NCBI GenBank assembly: GCA_039619475.1
Contig: CM077115.1
Span: 534,844,315-534,908,314, forward strand
Direction: 5' to 3'
From: Icerya purchasi
Taxonomy: Eukaryota > Arthropoda > Insecta > Hemiptera > Monophlebidae
Length of the DNA: 64,000 nt
Shown one piece after another: positions 13,001 to 23,904 of this stretch (positions are counted from its first letter, which is position 1; every line of letters starts with the position of its first letter). The notes below the pieces were generated by a model. It was not told where the DNA came from and ran no database searches. It was given only the letters and a program-made list of their open reading frames with translations. The position numbers and the translations under genes were made by a program.

Positions 13001-15189
13001 TTGTGTATGTCTGCTTCTCAATGCGCTCTCGGTGATTCGCTAACGTTGGAGAAATACTGACAGCGCCGGGCGAACGAGACACTAAAAAAACGAACAGATC
13101 ACCGAATATTGGAATTCAACCATTATTAATCGACACTGATGGAGCCGTTTTACGCGTTAATAAGAATTTTTCTTTGCATGCTCAAACGGCAATTTTCAGA
13201 TTTCTTCGACTAGCTAATAACTATCTTTTTTAGCCAAATTAATCTTTGCTGCTACAGAAATACCGCAGGCTTCTGTGCATGTGTGCATTAAAATTGATTT
13301 ATTATCATTATATCGACTACAACTTATTTTTTCCATTATTTGATTTTATTCCCTGAACTGTTTTTTCGTTAACACTGAAAAAATTCGTAAGATCTCGTTT
13401 TATTTACTTTATCGTTTAGTTTAGAATTTTACAATAATAATAATAATAATCAGTTTTATAATAGCAGTGCTAATAATCATCGCATGAAGTTGTTATATAT
13501 TAATTAATCGATTAAATTTTAACTAATTTTATGTCAATAAAGCGAAGGGGTTAATGTTGGAGTTCTCGTTTAAAGTAACTTATGATTTTTTTATATTGTG
13601 CAGGTAAAAAATGATTCTTCTAGACAAAAACTTAAAGATAAGGAAGAAAAACGGAATGAAATGTTGAAAAACGCCAAATGGAGAGATGAACAGCAGTCGT
13701 ATAGTAAAGCTTGTATGAAATTGTTAGATGAAAGAACGAATAGCAGAGAACCAGATAAATTTAAAGAAGATTTTGCAATGTAAGTAATATTTGATATAAC
13801 TGCAGTAATGATGATTGATTGTTGTTTTAAAATATAGTAGTAACATCGTTACTTACAGTCAACTTCTAATTTTTTTTTTCCCTTATAAAACCCGTGGCGG
13901 ATCCACTGGGGAAGGGATAGGAGACACCCCATCAAAGAACCAAAGCCTCTATGAAAAAAGTTTGTTATAACAGAGAAACTTAATTTATGATATAAAAGAT
14001 TTGTATGAATTTCACCTACGGATTTTAATAATTAATATTTAATACTATTTTCTAGTAAAACTATTAATGTTCCTTTTTTATTCTATTTTAAATGTAATTA
14101 TCATCGATCTTTTGCCATTTTTATTTATTTTGTAATTTTAATTAAAAATAATTCAATGAGAAATATATATATATTTAAACTTTCTCACGAACAAAGAGAA
14201 TTCGGATCGGATTACTAACAAAAATAGAAAAGAAGTGAAGTGTCTAATAAAAAAATACTATCTTTCTTACTATTTCTAAACTACCATATTTAAGGTATAA
14301 TTTTATAATTTCGTTTTATTTTTTTCATAACTAAAAATAAAACAAAAATTAAATTAAAAATTGTAATAACTATGTATTTTTAAAACACATTTTTAAATTT
14401 CTATAAGGGTCGCTGTTTAATTTTCTTTATGAAACAAGGGGTATTTCATAAATATCTACCGCCTACCGTAGAAGATTTTACGTAATTATATAATCCCCTC
14501 CCGTTCCAATGTCCTGGATCCGCCCCTGATAAAACTAATGTTTTTTTTTTTTGTTTGTTTTTTTTCCCCCGGTGAATTTATATAATAAAATATAACGGTC
14601 ATCATATTAGCATGTTAGTAGCGCTACGATTATTTTTTGTATCTTTTGTTCGGGAATTGTTTACGAAGTGAAGACATATTTTCAGGAAATACTTAAGAAG
14701 CACATCTCGATGTAGTGCTTCCATTCCATTGTTCCTTATTATTCGATAGACTGAAGACAAGAATTCAATAATATTAATTGAAATGTCTGTGACTGTAATG
14801 GCTCTGTCGAGCACTTAATTTGTATTTACAGAAAACGAAATAAAGAGCGGGAAGAATTATGTCGAGAACCTTATTTGAATATGTAAAACTCTAACAGTTC
14901 GTATTAGGCAAATAATTAATGAACTGATTTCAAAAGCAACTATTGCGCTTTATATACGGATGTATAAAAATCAATAGTTTTTATATTATATCGATTCATA
15001 TAGTAAAATTAGGGCCAGAAAGGCAATATAGATTGTGTAGGTTTTATTAATTTTAGTTATATTTATCATTGCAGAAAAATGTATTCACATGCTTTAAGCG
15101 AAAGTTCTGTAGAAAGCAGAATTAAGTCCAATATTCACAACGTGCAGAAACTTTCATCATCTCATAAGAATGATTTTGTACGTCGTTAA
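3279..15189 (+). CDS. Cwc25: Pre-mRNA-splicing factor CWC25 homologue, five exons, N-terminus not found
   Basis: CWC25 (CCDC49) joins the activated spliceosome and promotes the first transesterification step. Exons are 3279-3394, 4795-4949, 6656-8080, 13604-13779 and 15075-15189; all four junctions keep frame with GT/AG ends. Exon 1 carries EWMYK...EDYLLGRRIG, matching the family WMYKGP...EYLLGR block. Exon 2 carries LLEDPLIYIKKKELESKKEL, the family EDPL-I-KK block. Exon 3 is a 475-codon Arg/His/Asp/Ser-rich, RS-like linker (residue repeats such as HERSD, YRERSD). Exon 4 carries EMLKNAKWRDEQ, matching the family MMENAKWREEE. Exon 5 carries MYSHALSESSVESRIKSNIH and ends FVRR then TAA, matching the family C-terminus. 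About 661 residues are visible. The N-terminal Cwf/CIR segment is missing: its exon(s) are left of the window, too diverged to see, or lost. Introns are 1.4, 1.7, 5.5 and 1.3 kb and carry several transposons. Confidence 0.9.
4980..6180 (-). mobile_element. 5'-truncated I/R1-type LINE, RNase H and C-terminal region
   Basis: This decayed LINE lies antisense in the second visible CWC25 intron. Going 5' to 3' on the minus strand there is an RNase H start (AIFTDGSKRPNGVG near 5930), the RNase H end (WIPGHSEIEG near 5620), and a C-terminal Cys/His segment (DANHILFEC near 5250). A minus-strand poly(A) tail is seen as T-runs at 4980-5006. The frame is interrupted by stops and shifts. RNase H after reverse transcriptase is typical of the I/R1/LOA group. 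It is clearly related to the pieces at 28.99-29.56 and 35.53-36.64 kb, which share the KLPYFSF...FTDGSKR block. Confidence 0.75.
9590..9915 (+). repeat. dispersed repeat, related to 57.08 kb
   Basis: The segment (isolated motifs: a taacgcgggaat...aaaaatgtag pattern, then gcaagttcagttctgagc) resembles 57085-57265, where the order and spacing of similar words is kept. It ends in a GAGCGAAGC word seen at the 3' ends of many insect non-autonomous repeats. The class is unclear; a degenerate Helitron-like or RTE-like 3' end is possible. It is judged by eye and has no coding potential. Confidence 0.35.
9984..10018. repeat. (TA)n microsatellite
   Basis: About 17 uninterrupted TA units. Immediately downstream (10027-10065) is a GC-rich segment with two short hairpins, including AAGGGGC-TGT-GCCCCTT. 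Confidence 0.9.
10127..10295. mobile_element. Small TA-flanked palindromic MITE (Tc1/mariner-like)
   Basis: The left end CAACGTAATTCTTA and right end TAAGAATTACGTTG are exact inverted repeats of 14 bases, each flanked by TA. The element is 169 bp with no coding capacity. Inside is a direct repeat of about 25 bp (AAAATT-A/G-GACATTTTTTCG). A truncated copy with the same left end and interior lies at 63121 onward. The TA duplication suggests Tc1/mariner mobilisation; that is inference. Confidence 0.6.
10317..11273 (-). mobile_element. pogo/Tigger-like DNA transposon, internally decayed, with transposase remnant
   Basis: Terminal inverted repeats CAGTGAAACTTCTgaATA... and their complement at 11257-11273 are flanked by TA on both sides. 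The 957-bp element holds a minus-strand coding remnant near 10860-11030: an Asp/Glu-rich stretch (DGEEDDTTTEVDGE) followed by a Lys-rich end. This is like the acidic C-terminus of pogo/Tigger/jerky-type transposases. No DDE core is readable. It lies in the 5.5-kb CWC25 intron. Two further elements with similar ends are at 17.94 and 36.99 kb. Confidence 0.65.
11310..12180 (-). mobile_element. RTE-like LINE reverse-transcriptase relic
   Basis: Read on the minus strand there are scattered RT-type motifs in several frames: NLRFSEDTVLLLSKKVGEL (the FADD block with the second Asp region altered), IYLGQLISSNN, ITFTWRKYWSLKHIFKG and LTYGCQTWTLSG. Their order and spacing match the C-terminal half of an RTE/craniofacial-type LINE RT. 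Stops and frameshifts are frequent, so it is dead. It lies antisense in the CWC25 intron. The fragment at 23.9-24.87 kb appears to be from a related family. Confidence 0.6.
12290..12540 (+). repeat. dispersed repeat, related to 57.45 kb
   Basis: It contains GATTTTGAAATATTACGC and ends with a short hairpin (CCGAGCAAAGCTTGG) before tcgccggcta. A similar order of words is seen at 57445-57700, including GATTTGAAATATTACGC. It may be a Helitron- or SINE-like 3' region; the class is not settled. No coding capacity. Confidence 0.35.
12810..12831. repeat. (TA)n microsatellite
   Basis: About 11 TA units in the CWC25 intron. The short reading frames running through it on both strands are products of the repeat and are not genes. 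Confidence 0.85.
13892..14528. mobile_element. hAT-type MITE, family A, copy 1
   Basis: The element is about 637 bp. The right end, read inward, is CAGGGGCGGATCCAGG; the left end is a decayed version (ccgtGGCGGATCCAc). The flanks share ATAAAAC, a 7-8 bp duplication as expected for hAT. There is no ORF. The interior (for example GAATTCGGATCGGATTACTAA) recurs at 45694-46301 and, inverted, at 35279-36965. It lies in the last CWC25 intron. Confidence 0.75.
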
Positions 15190-16700
15190 TTCGTATTCTA
15201 TTTGCCAGATCGTCGGTTAACTTTTAACAGAGATGTATTTTAGGTAAGTTTAATTATATTGTGCGCTAGTCGTAATCTAAATGAAATTCTATCGATACAT
15301 TGATGTTTTCGATGCTGTTATGTAAATATTGATAAATTTTAACCCGATGCAGTCGTGTAATAACATGTATTTATTATATTTATTACTTTTGATACTATGC
15401 ATTGTAAGTATTTAAATTTTTTATTAATAAAAAAAAAACAAACAAAGTTAATACAAATATATACATATATACGCTACTTAATTTTATTGCTATAAAACGA
15501 CTTACAATGTAAACAAACATTATATTTTATCATATAACGATGCATAATTTTTTAAAGCATTATGTTTATAATTTTCGTTAATGTAAGCGTTACTTGATTT
15601 ATTGTAAATATATCTTAACTATTACTTTACCATGTTAACCGTTCTCTTTAAAAACTGATATTTTACATCAACAATTATTAGTTTTTAAGTTTTCATTTAT
15701 TTCTGTTACATTTTGGTTATCTTTATGTGTAATGATACTGTTTGCCGTAATTAATATAGTTTAATTCGGTAACATTTTTAATTAAATGCTGAAATCTGTG
15801 CGTGTGTGTGTGTGTATTGTTAGATGTGCCTTGATGTTTCTATTTAGAGAAACCATTTGATAATAATCGCTCTGTCTCTTAGAGTAATTTTAGGTCCTGA
15901 TTCGATATGTAATAGACCTGAATTTTTTGGAAAATCCGTTTTTCGAGGGAGGACAAAATAAGTTGAAAATAATTAGTTGATTTTGAGTATTGCGAGCATT
16001 AGGCTTTTATTTGATTTTTTTATTACTAGTGGATAAATAAAAAGACGAATAAAACTTCCTCGGGGGGAGCGCCCTATAGGCGCGAGCCTCAGGGTTTTTC
16101 TCGATAAAGGATTAACTAAAAACCCGCGAAGAAATTTATATGAAAAAACTGTTCTCAACGAACACATACTCGAGACTCTTTACAAACGTAAGATGAGGAT
16201 AACGGCAGTATAATGCTCTTTTTACCTCAGATTTCTTTATTTTTCAAGTAGAAACGGAATGAAAAGAAATAATTTCAGCAATTAAAGTTACAACTTTGGT
16301 GACTAGATGAACTGGAATTTTTCTTATCCTAACGCAGATTGCATACATTCCAGAAACGTGGTTTAAAATAGTAGCGTGCTGTACACGAACAAACATAGCA
16401 TGACTTCTGACTGTAACGTAAAAACGTGTAACGGAAGTTGATCGACGGCAAGATCAATTGTGTTCAATCTAAATACAAATTATTTATTTTGTTAAAAATT
16501 ACAATTTAATAAATATTTATTAATTAGGTTCAGATGAAGTTTTAATGTCTATAATTATTTGTTTCCTGCTCAGCCCAGATGATCTGAATATTATATTTGA
16601 TTAATTTTTCTCGAGGATTTAAACAATAGTAGTCCTCAGAATCATTTAACGGTAGCACTCAGAATTTGGATGCTACGTAGTGTCTAATATTCTTTCTTTT
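15190..16700. other. CWC25 3' flank, no gene seen
   Basis: AT-rich sequence after the CWC25 stop. It contains a candidate polyadenylation signal (listed separately), a (GT)n run near 15805 and a GC-rich hairpin (gcgcc-ctata-ggcgc) near 16070. No coding sequence was recognised. Confidence 0.5.
15426..15431 (+). promoter_or_regulatory. candidate CWC25 polyadenylation signal AATAAA
   Basis: This is a canonical AATAAA about 237 bases after the CWC25 stop, followed by an A-run and then AT-rich sequence. Position relative to the stop is reasonable for an insect 3' UTR. In AT-rich DNA the hexamer is common, so assignment is by position only. Confidence 0.35.
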
Positions 16701-17830
16701 TTTTTTTTTTTTTTTTTTTCTAGATATAAAACACCGCCTATATCTATTACACTCCTGTCTGATCCAAGTTCTCTAATCTTTTAGTCTCTGTAACCATTTT
16801 ATTGTTCCTAATGCCAGTTGTCTGGCAGAACTTAATTCTGATCTGTTGATTTCTAAGAGAATAGAAGACCGGGTTAATTAATTCACTTAATTTAACCTGA
16901 TAGTAACAATACGCTTGTTTAATTTCTAATGACTCTTTGTGACTTTCAAATGAAGAAAAATACTGTAGCGCAGCCTTTCCTTCCTCTTGAAAAACCTGTT
17001 AGTTCACTTCCAGGCCAATTGATTCTACGAGGAGGATAGAACACTCTTAGATGAGCAAACGTCGGCATAATTCTTAGGCAGTATCTACTCCTTTACGACC
17101 CCATCTTCTGACATTTTGTGTATATTCTTGTTAGCGAGCCTGTCACACTTCCCTAAATTCATAAAATAATACCGTTAAAAACAGTCATCTTCAAACCCCG
17201 TAGAAGTGCTTTCTTAGAGTTTGCATCAAAGCGAATATAATTTCCGGTTAAAAAGTCATCGAAAGTTACTAAATCTTAAAAAGCTGCGTTTTACTAACTA
17301 AATCATTTCCAAACAATGCGTTATACAATAGTGAGACGCAAAATGTTTCAATGTCTTTTAAATGTTTCTTAAATTCTTCATTATTCTTGAATTCTTCCAA
17401 TCCTAGAGGAATTCTAAGAGACAAAGATCTCTGGTTGAAGCCATTTCAGTTAATATCAAAATATAAAAATCGTGGTACTTTAACGCCAGGATGAGAGGTA
17501 GAAAATGCAAAAAATTCAAATATTTCTGTTATTCTTATAAATCGCACAAATTTGCCTAACACAACAAATCTAATCTTGGAATATTCTAGTAGAATTAACG
17601 CTATATCAGAAGTTCTGCTGTCCGGGGATTCACAAATCTTCCCTTAACTCTATTCGATAAAGTTACTGCCGCTAGCCACTAGGTCAACGACACTTACATA
17701 GCCCTACCTCTTCCTACACGTGCCAAATATCCGACTGTGCGCGAAATTCACGACTATTCGAGTGAGCGATTCTGTTACACACTTCGGTCGGCAAAACGAA
17801 ACAATAAAATTGCTGCCCGAGAGATGGAGA
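16700..17830 (-). pseudogene. Unidentified decayed coding region, part 1
   Basis: Read on the minus strand, long stretches look like real protein (balanced composition, few stops) but hop between frames. A clean stretch begins near 17640 and runs through HPGVKVPRFLYFDIN (near 17490) to LFGNDLVSKTQLFKI (near 17290). Another has VTFDDFLTGNYIRFDANSKK (near 17230). Further pieces (for example AALQYFSSF and ESLEIKQAYCYY) lie near 16900-16980. A T-run at 16689-16720 sits at its 3' side. At least four stops or shifts break it. I do not recognise the family. No RT, integrase, DDE or protease motif was seen. A decayed transposon gene, a host pseudogene or an old viral insertion are all possible. It probably belongs with the decayed region at 18.64-19.96 kb. 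Confidence 0.4.
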
Positions 17831-17937
17831 ATTAAGTGATTTTAGCCGAAATAATTTTTAACTCGAACATTAGTTGAAGATAGCGTCACAAATACTGCAT
17901 CCGTTTCATAAACCTTTCTATTACGTTATTTTCATTA

Positions 17938-18277
17938 CAGTGAAGTACCGATTATCCAAAATAATGGGGGATTGACTTTTTCGGATAATCGTTATAGAAG
18001 CATTTTACATGTATTTATAGAAACATTATACGTATTTAACATATAAAAGAAAAACATTGAAAATTACGAAATTTAATAAACTACAGTAATGTAATATGTT
18101 GTAATGAAAAATAAAAACTCGAATGTAGTATCATGTAGGCCTACTATGGTACGTATATGTAATTACGTACGTACATATTAAAAATCTTAAATACCTTAAA
18201 TATGTATTAAAAATAATTAAAATACGTTAAAACATCCATTTCAGATAAACGATTTTCGGATAATCGGTACTTCGCTG
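17938..18277. mobile_element. pogo-type MITE, TA-flanked, 340 bp
   Basis: The left end CAGTGAAGTACCGATTATCC and the complement of the right end (CAGCGAAGTACCGATTATCC) form terminal inverted repeats. Both are flanked by TA, and the repeat continues inward as a CGGATAATCG-type word. No ORF. It separates the two unidentified decayed coding regions on either side, so it probably inserted into that sequence or its flank. Confidence 0.75.
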
Positions 18278-18639
18278 TATTACATATTTTATATTATTAA
18301 AGATAAATTTTCACTATATGTAATGCATCTAAATATATGTTTAATTATTTCTGCTATTTTCATATCGACTTATAGATTTACTAGTATAATCTAGCTTTCT
18401 GATATTCGTTAAATAATTGAAACAATCTAGAGTTGCTTAAAAAGAAATTTAGTTTTACTTGTTTCATTTCTGCTATAACGTTAGGGGTGAAATATTCCGT
18501 TCTAACGATTGACATTTTTTCCGTTATCGATTTATTTGATTTGGTATTATTTTGATATTTTAGTATTTACACCTTTGATAAAATACCGACGTTTGAAATT
18601 TCGAAATTTTTTTACATATGATAATTTTTATTAACTTTA

Positions 18640-19960
18640 CTAACTCCTGCCGATTATTATTACCAGATGATCGTCTATAACAAAATTTTCGTTCCAACAT
18701 TTAGAGGATTTTTTAAATTCTAAGTTGACTTGTAACGAACCTTGTCTCTGTGTACTATCGTTAAAATTTTTCTGGTTGCTTTCGGTAGGGGTAACCGATT
18801 TTATTTCTTCGTTTAGAAAGAGCCAGACTTAACATCCGTTATACAAGTTCGTAATCGACTATTGATAATATTATTCTTAATGTACATATTCTTACTCTAG
18901 GCGAATATTTTACTTACGTGTAATTTAATTTTTTTGTGAAACCTCGGTCCACTATGGCTATTAATTTGTTTATGTAGTACATATTCATCTTTTATCGAGT
19001 AAACATTATCACACAAAGTCGTCCTATATTCTATTTCTTTTCGTATTATCCATTCGGCCAAAATTTCCTTTTTGACTGTAAAGTATTTCTGTCGAATTTA
19101 TGTTGATGCAACATAAGTTTAAAATTAGATCTTTACGCGAGGTTTCAGCCTTTTGGTCTATAGTTCGATTAAATGTTTCTGACACGCCGTACACAGTATC
19201 TACGTACAAACATTTTAACAGCGTTTAGACGTGTATTCACTATTATGGTTGGAAAGCAAGATGATCATTTTTTTTTTTTTTTTGTATTCAATTAAATTTT
19301 ACTAGTATAAAATTAAACGCGATCCTTCAAAAGTTCTATCGCATAGAAATGTGTTCAGTTCTCAATAAACATGCAAGTATTTGTCTTTTTTTAGGCGAAA
19401 CAGCCTCGATCGGGGTTTACACATGTTCGTTTGAAATATTTTGCAATGATCGTTTAAATCTGTTAAAAGATTTTAATATTACATTTATTTATCAAAAAGC
19501 ACGTACCGCCAGGACTTTTTTCTTTCCTTGCAAATAATAATTTCACCTCCTACCATTAAAAGTGAAATTCTCTCTAGCAGTCGTACAAAGAATTTTTTCA
19601 CTTTTCGTCATTCTTTTATGACAACAGCTTTCTGTCTCGGAGTAACTGGGAAATTGTACTTCTCATTTAGAATATTTTTTTTAAGGTGGGTATTCTACAT
19701 CTTCCTTTTTTTCCTGCTGAATTTTTAATGTACACTCTAAGTGTAATATGTTTTAAAATTTTCTTTCGATGTTTCCCCAGATTTTTCTTGTCGGCATTCA
19801 ATTCTTTTTTTACGCAGAATTTCGCGTTCTCCTAACAAACACTCCCTTTCGTATTTCCGGTTGTTCAAATGTAAGTCATCAAACGTGATAATATTTCCAT
19901 TAACCCTTCTTACGCAATGAAATAAAATTCCGAAAAGTAATTTGCTAAATTTCACTTCTA
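18640..19960 (-). pseudogene. Unidentified decayed coding region, part 2
   Basis: Minus-strand coding-like stretches appear in shifting frames. The piece starting near 19955 has ITFDDLHLNNRKYERECLL. The next, near 19660, has NEKYNFPVTPRQKAVV. A piece near 19400 has PIEAVSPKKRQILACLLRTE. An open frame at 19209-19024 has DTVYGVSETFNRTIDQKAE. Others near 18990 and 18810-18670 include ENFVIDDHLV. Hydrophilic, Asn/Lys-rich composition and continuity across frames argue for a once-long protein now broken by several indels and stops. I cannot name it. Orientation and position suggest it is the 5' neighbour of the broken region at 16.70-17.83 kb. Confidence 0.35.
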
Positions 19961-22426
19961 ATAATTCTGAAATGAAAAGACCTATTTCTATAACGCGCTG
20001 TAAGGTTTTATTAATAAAACAAATTTGAGCAAAGTAAAATCACGATTAACAATGACGCTTCACGAAGCAAAATACAGTAGCGACATGCAGTTTGTCCTTT
20101 ATTAATTAAATATGCTACACAAAATTTATCAATAAAGAGCAAAAGCCTAATGTCGTACGTATAATATTATATTATCGTATTAAATTCCTATTGAAAATTA
20201 CATTTAAAATTCCACACAGAATTCTAAAGAAAATGATTTCAAAATTGTTTTTAATTGTTTTAAACCTATACACGATCGTTATAAAAATGTAAGTTCAATA
20301 ACCAAAAAAAAATTAAGCCTCGAGATAATTGAACTAATTTTAAATATCGAAAGCGCTTTAAATTTTTACTAATTATGTTTTATGGAAAATTAATTGTCTA
20401 TTAATATGACAAAAATTGTATATATACCTGTATACGCTTATATATTTATTTAGTTAGTTATTTAATTATTAAAATACAACAATCTTTTTTCTTACCAGAT
20501 TATTAATAATAAATTATTCGTGTTATTTTTATTACCAAATTATTATATATAGATTAAGTTATTGTAAATTTGTGAAAAAATTATTTTTTGGTAATTACAT
20601 AACTTGTAATAAAATAATGCTTTAATTTTTTTTTGTATATAAAATTTAATTATAAAGAAATTAATTGTATTAATACCACCCTATGTGTACATTACTGCCT
20701 TATTTATTGTATTTTTTCTTTTAAAGATAAAGGGTTATTCGTAATTCAGTGTTTTATGTATCAAATGTAAAATTAATTGTAAGCGGTTATATTATAAATT
20801 TAAGTTATATGATATTTAAATGTAAATGTCTAAGTAAATACGTTTTTGATAATTCCCAGATTCTCATTAAAATACGATCATTCGAGTAAATTATTCGATT
20901 ATTAATGAAGTTTTTGTTCGTAGAAATATCTGCTGTATCACTGCCGGATAACATTTTCAGTCGTAAATAGGATAAGAAATTTTCAAATAGTTTAAATTCA
21001 GCAGTTAAAACTAACGTGAATTAATGAAATAGTGTTTAATTTGGAAAATAGAAAATATTATGAATAGAAAAGAACAGCCAACACGAATTTTAACTCTCGC
21101 ATTAATAGTTCCATACATGTTTATTTTCTTGGCTTCCTGTTATGTTACCACGCTGCATTCCTTTTTGATGCTGTTCTTAAAATATTCAGGTATTTTTAAA
21201 CAAAAAAATAAAATCGAAATATGGCTTTAAAATTCTAAAAAAAACAATAAAAAAACATTTTTAAACATTATTTTAGTTAGTAAAATGAAAAACTTTATCG
21301 TCGTGACATAATTTTGTTTCTTTTTCCGCATATATTAAAAAGTTTAAAAGAAATATTTATGTTGCGACTTAGAATCTCAGTTAAATTTTACGCTACCAAC
21401 ATTAGCAGTTTTTCCGATTACCGAAATTTTTTTACAAAAGTTCCTTTTGTGTCATGCCTAATCTTATAATACGGTAGATTTGTGTTCGAAAACGAATTTA
21501 ACATATACGTGGAACTGCGAACAAATTGTTTCTACAATAATACGTATATATAAGTATATTTTAATGCGGTATAATCGATCAGAATGACCAATATTTTTAA
21601 TTTAATTTAATAGCAGGGTACTGTTCGGATTGTGAAGTTCTACTCGGTTAAATTGCACTGAATTTTCTTGACCAATTAATTTAAATAAATTAGATTGATT
21701 TGGCTCAATCATAATAATAAAAAATAGAATCGATTCACAAATATTATTACCGCCATAAAACTCCCCAGATATGTTTATTTTAATTAAAAATCTTTGTGAA
21801 TCGGTTTTATATATATATATGTATATGCGGCTGTGTGCGTGTGCGTGTGCGTATATATAGTGTTACTATTATTTTAATTTATTAATGTTACCAGAAAAAA
21901 AGTGTTACATAAGATTATAAAGTTAATTTGAATAGTTTAATAAAGACTACTGATATACGAATTAACAGAATTTCATTTTAATATTAAAACTGACAACGAA
22001 GGAGCAAACTAGTAACTTGATGGTAATTTTGACCGGTTTAACTTACAAGGTTTTGTATAAGACGAAATAAAATAGTAATATGAAAAGAAAGAGATTTAAT
22101 CATTATAGTTAACTTTCAATTAATTCGTGTTGTAATGTATTCTAAAGAACTAGGGACTGTACTTTTTGCTGCAAAGGTTTGCGTCTATAGTTTTGTTTTG
22201 ATCATTTGACATTGATAATATACAACTGTATTTAGAACAACCACTCTACTGAAGTATCGTGAGTATTTAAATATCTAGAGGCCTATACCTGAATTTCCTT
22301 GATTTTTCGATATTTAAACATTTCGCAAACCAATTCTTAAAGTGTTAAAATCTATTAGTTATTCATTGGGAAATAGAAGAATAATCGGCTTTGAAAACCT
22401 TGATTAGAGCTGCTTATTTCTGCGTG

Positions 22427-22477
<51 letters not shown>

Positions 22478-22925
22478 TTTAAAGGCACGCCTTTTCACAG
22501 ACTTAAATGTCGATAATAAAAGTTCGAATTAAAACTTATACTATGAGAATCTAAGAATTTTCTAAACCTTGTGTTCTTCAAATCGAAACCAAGATTCCGC
22601 TCTTATTCGTTACAAAGAGCATATTGATAACCATATTACTACACTAAGAAAATATATGAACTACCTACAGCCTTGATTCCAGGTTGAAACCAAAATGTAT
22701 CTCTCTTATCCGTAAGAAAGAGCGGTTTTGCTGATAAATTTTTTAATCGACATTGCGCTAAGATAAAATTTTACGCAGCTAGTCTAATGAAAATTCACTT
22801 TAATCAAAGGGTTTTGTTAACGAAAAACAAAGCCTGGTATTCCCGGTTGTCATATTCGAACATTTATAGATGATATTTCTATGTAGCAATCTGTAGATTA
22901 CGCACTGGGACAAATATGCTGCCTG
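19961..22925. other. AT-rich interval, no gene seen
   Basis: About 3 kb of AT-rich DNA with no recognised exon or transposon motif. It holds simple repeats near 21811-21858 (TA with GTGCGT units) and 22426-22476 (TA). Near 22570-22740 two similar pieces (aatcgaaaccaagattccgctc and gttgaaaccaaaatgtatctctc) hint at an old tandem duplication. Confidence 0.5.
22426..22476. repeat. (TA)n microsatellite
   Basis: About 50 bases of TA with one TATG interruption. Confidence 0.9.
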
Positions 22926-22929
22926 CTTT

Positions 22930-23173
22930 TCTATATAAAATCCGGTAGATTGATTCCCCGTTCTGTACTTATCCTAGGGACGTAGATAAAGTGGCTGATG
23001 CGGATCACATGTTCTTAGAATGTTTTTATTACACTTCGCACATTTCTGATCTCCATAAAAATGAAAAAGGATACGAAAATTTTATAAAGATTACCGAAAG
23101 ATCAGTTTGCTTACACACACATCTCAAAAAAATATTATTATACATTATAAAATGGTACGTAGAAAACTCTGCA
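22930..23173 (+). mobile_element. LINE C-terminal remnant
   Basis: A short open stretch has VADADHMFLECFYYTSH, the Asp-Ala-Asp-His-x-Phe-x-x-Cys block that follows RNase H in I/R1-type LINEs. A helical tail follows, then a stop at 23176. Everything 5' of it is absent. The mariner-type element begins at its stop codon. Confidence 0.5.
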
Positions 23174-23889
23174 TAGGCTGTCTCGCAAAGATGGTAAGAC
23201 CAGATTCAGTACAGACAGTTAGGCGCAGCCTATCACCTGAAAACATGATAGGATAAATTTTTTGTTCATTATCTAAAGCACTTGACGAGATTATTTCGTT
23301 TTGAAAATGAGCTGCTGTACGGCTGTGTAAAAATAAGCACTTACGCGAGCTTCTCCAAAATTTTTAATAACGGAAAAAAATGTACCGATTTTTACTATTT
23401 GGAAGCATTAACAGCAGGTAATCAAACATACTTTTCCCTCATCCGCCATATAGTCTAGACCTGGCGTCATGCGATTTTTGGGCTTTCCCTCCGCAGCTTA
23501 AGGCCGTCCTGTCGCAACTTCACAACGGACGAAGAAGTTGTCATAGCGACGCAGGTGTCTTTCATGGCAATACTTGAGGGTGAATTATGAAAAAAAAGGT
23601 TCACTAAATGGTAAGACCGAATGGACGCATGTTTAACTGTGAAGGTTTGAAAGGGATCTTTGGTTACTTACTGATAATGATTCCGAATAGAAAAATCGGT
23701 ATATTTCATTCGTTTTTTTTCCATCATTAAAAATCTTGAAGGGGCTTGCATAAGTACTTACTTTTACACAGCCTTACAGCAGCTCATCTTAATCGGTAGA
23801 TAATGAACATTCATCGTAGTATGTTTTCCAGTCGATAGGTAGCGCTGGCTGTCTACACGGGGAATTTAGTCTTTTTTTGCGACAGCCTG
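23174..23889 (+). mobile_element. mariner deletion derivative with about 240-bp inverted repeats
   Basis: The outer ends read GGCTGTCTCGCAAA (left) and CAGGCTGTCGCAAA (right, inward) next to TA dinucleotides. The repeat extends about 240 bp inward, for example ATGAGCTGCTGTA-GGCTGTG on the left and its complement near 23760-23790. The left arm has about 40 extra bases. Between the arms is a plus-strand fragment of a mariner transposase C-terminal region: SLDLASCDFWAF, the family PYSPDLAPCDF-type motif bearing the last catalytic Asp, followed by a TDEEV-type word. It is frameshifted. No N-terminal helix-turn-helix remains, so it is non-autonomous. Confidence 0.75.
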
Positions 23890-23904
23890 TATACATAAAT
23901 GTAT

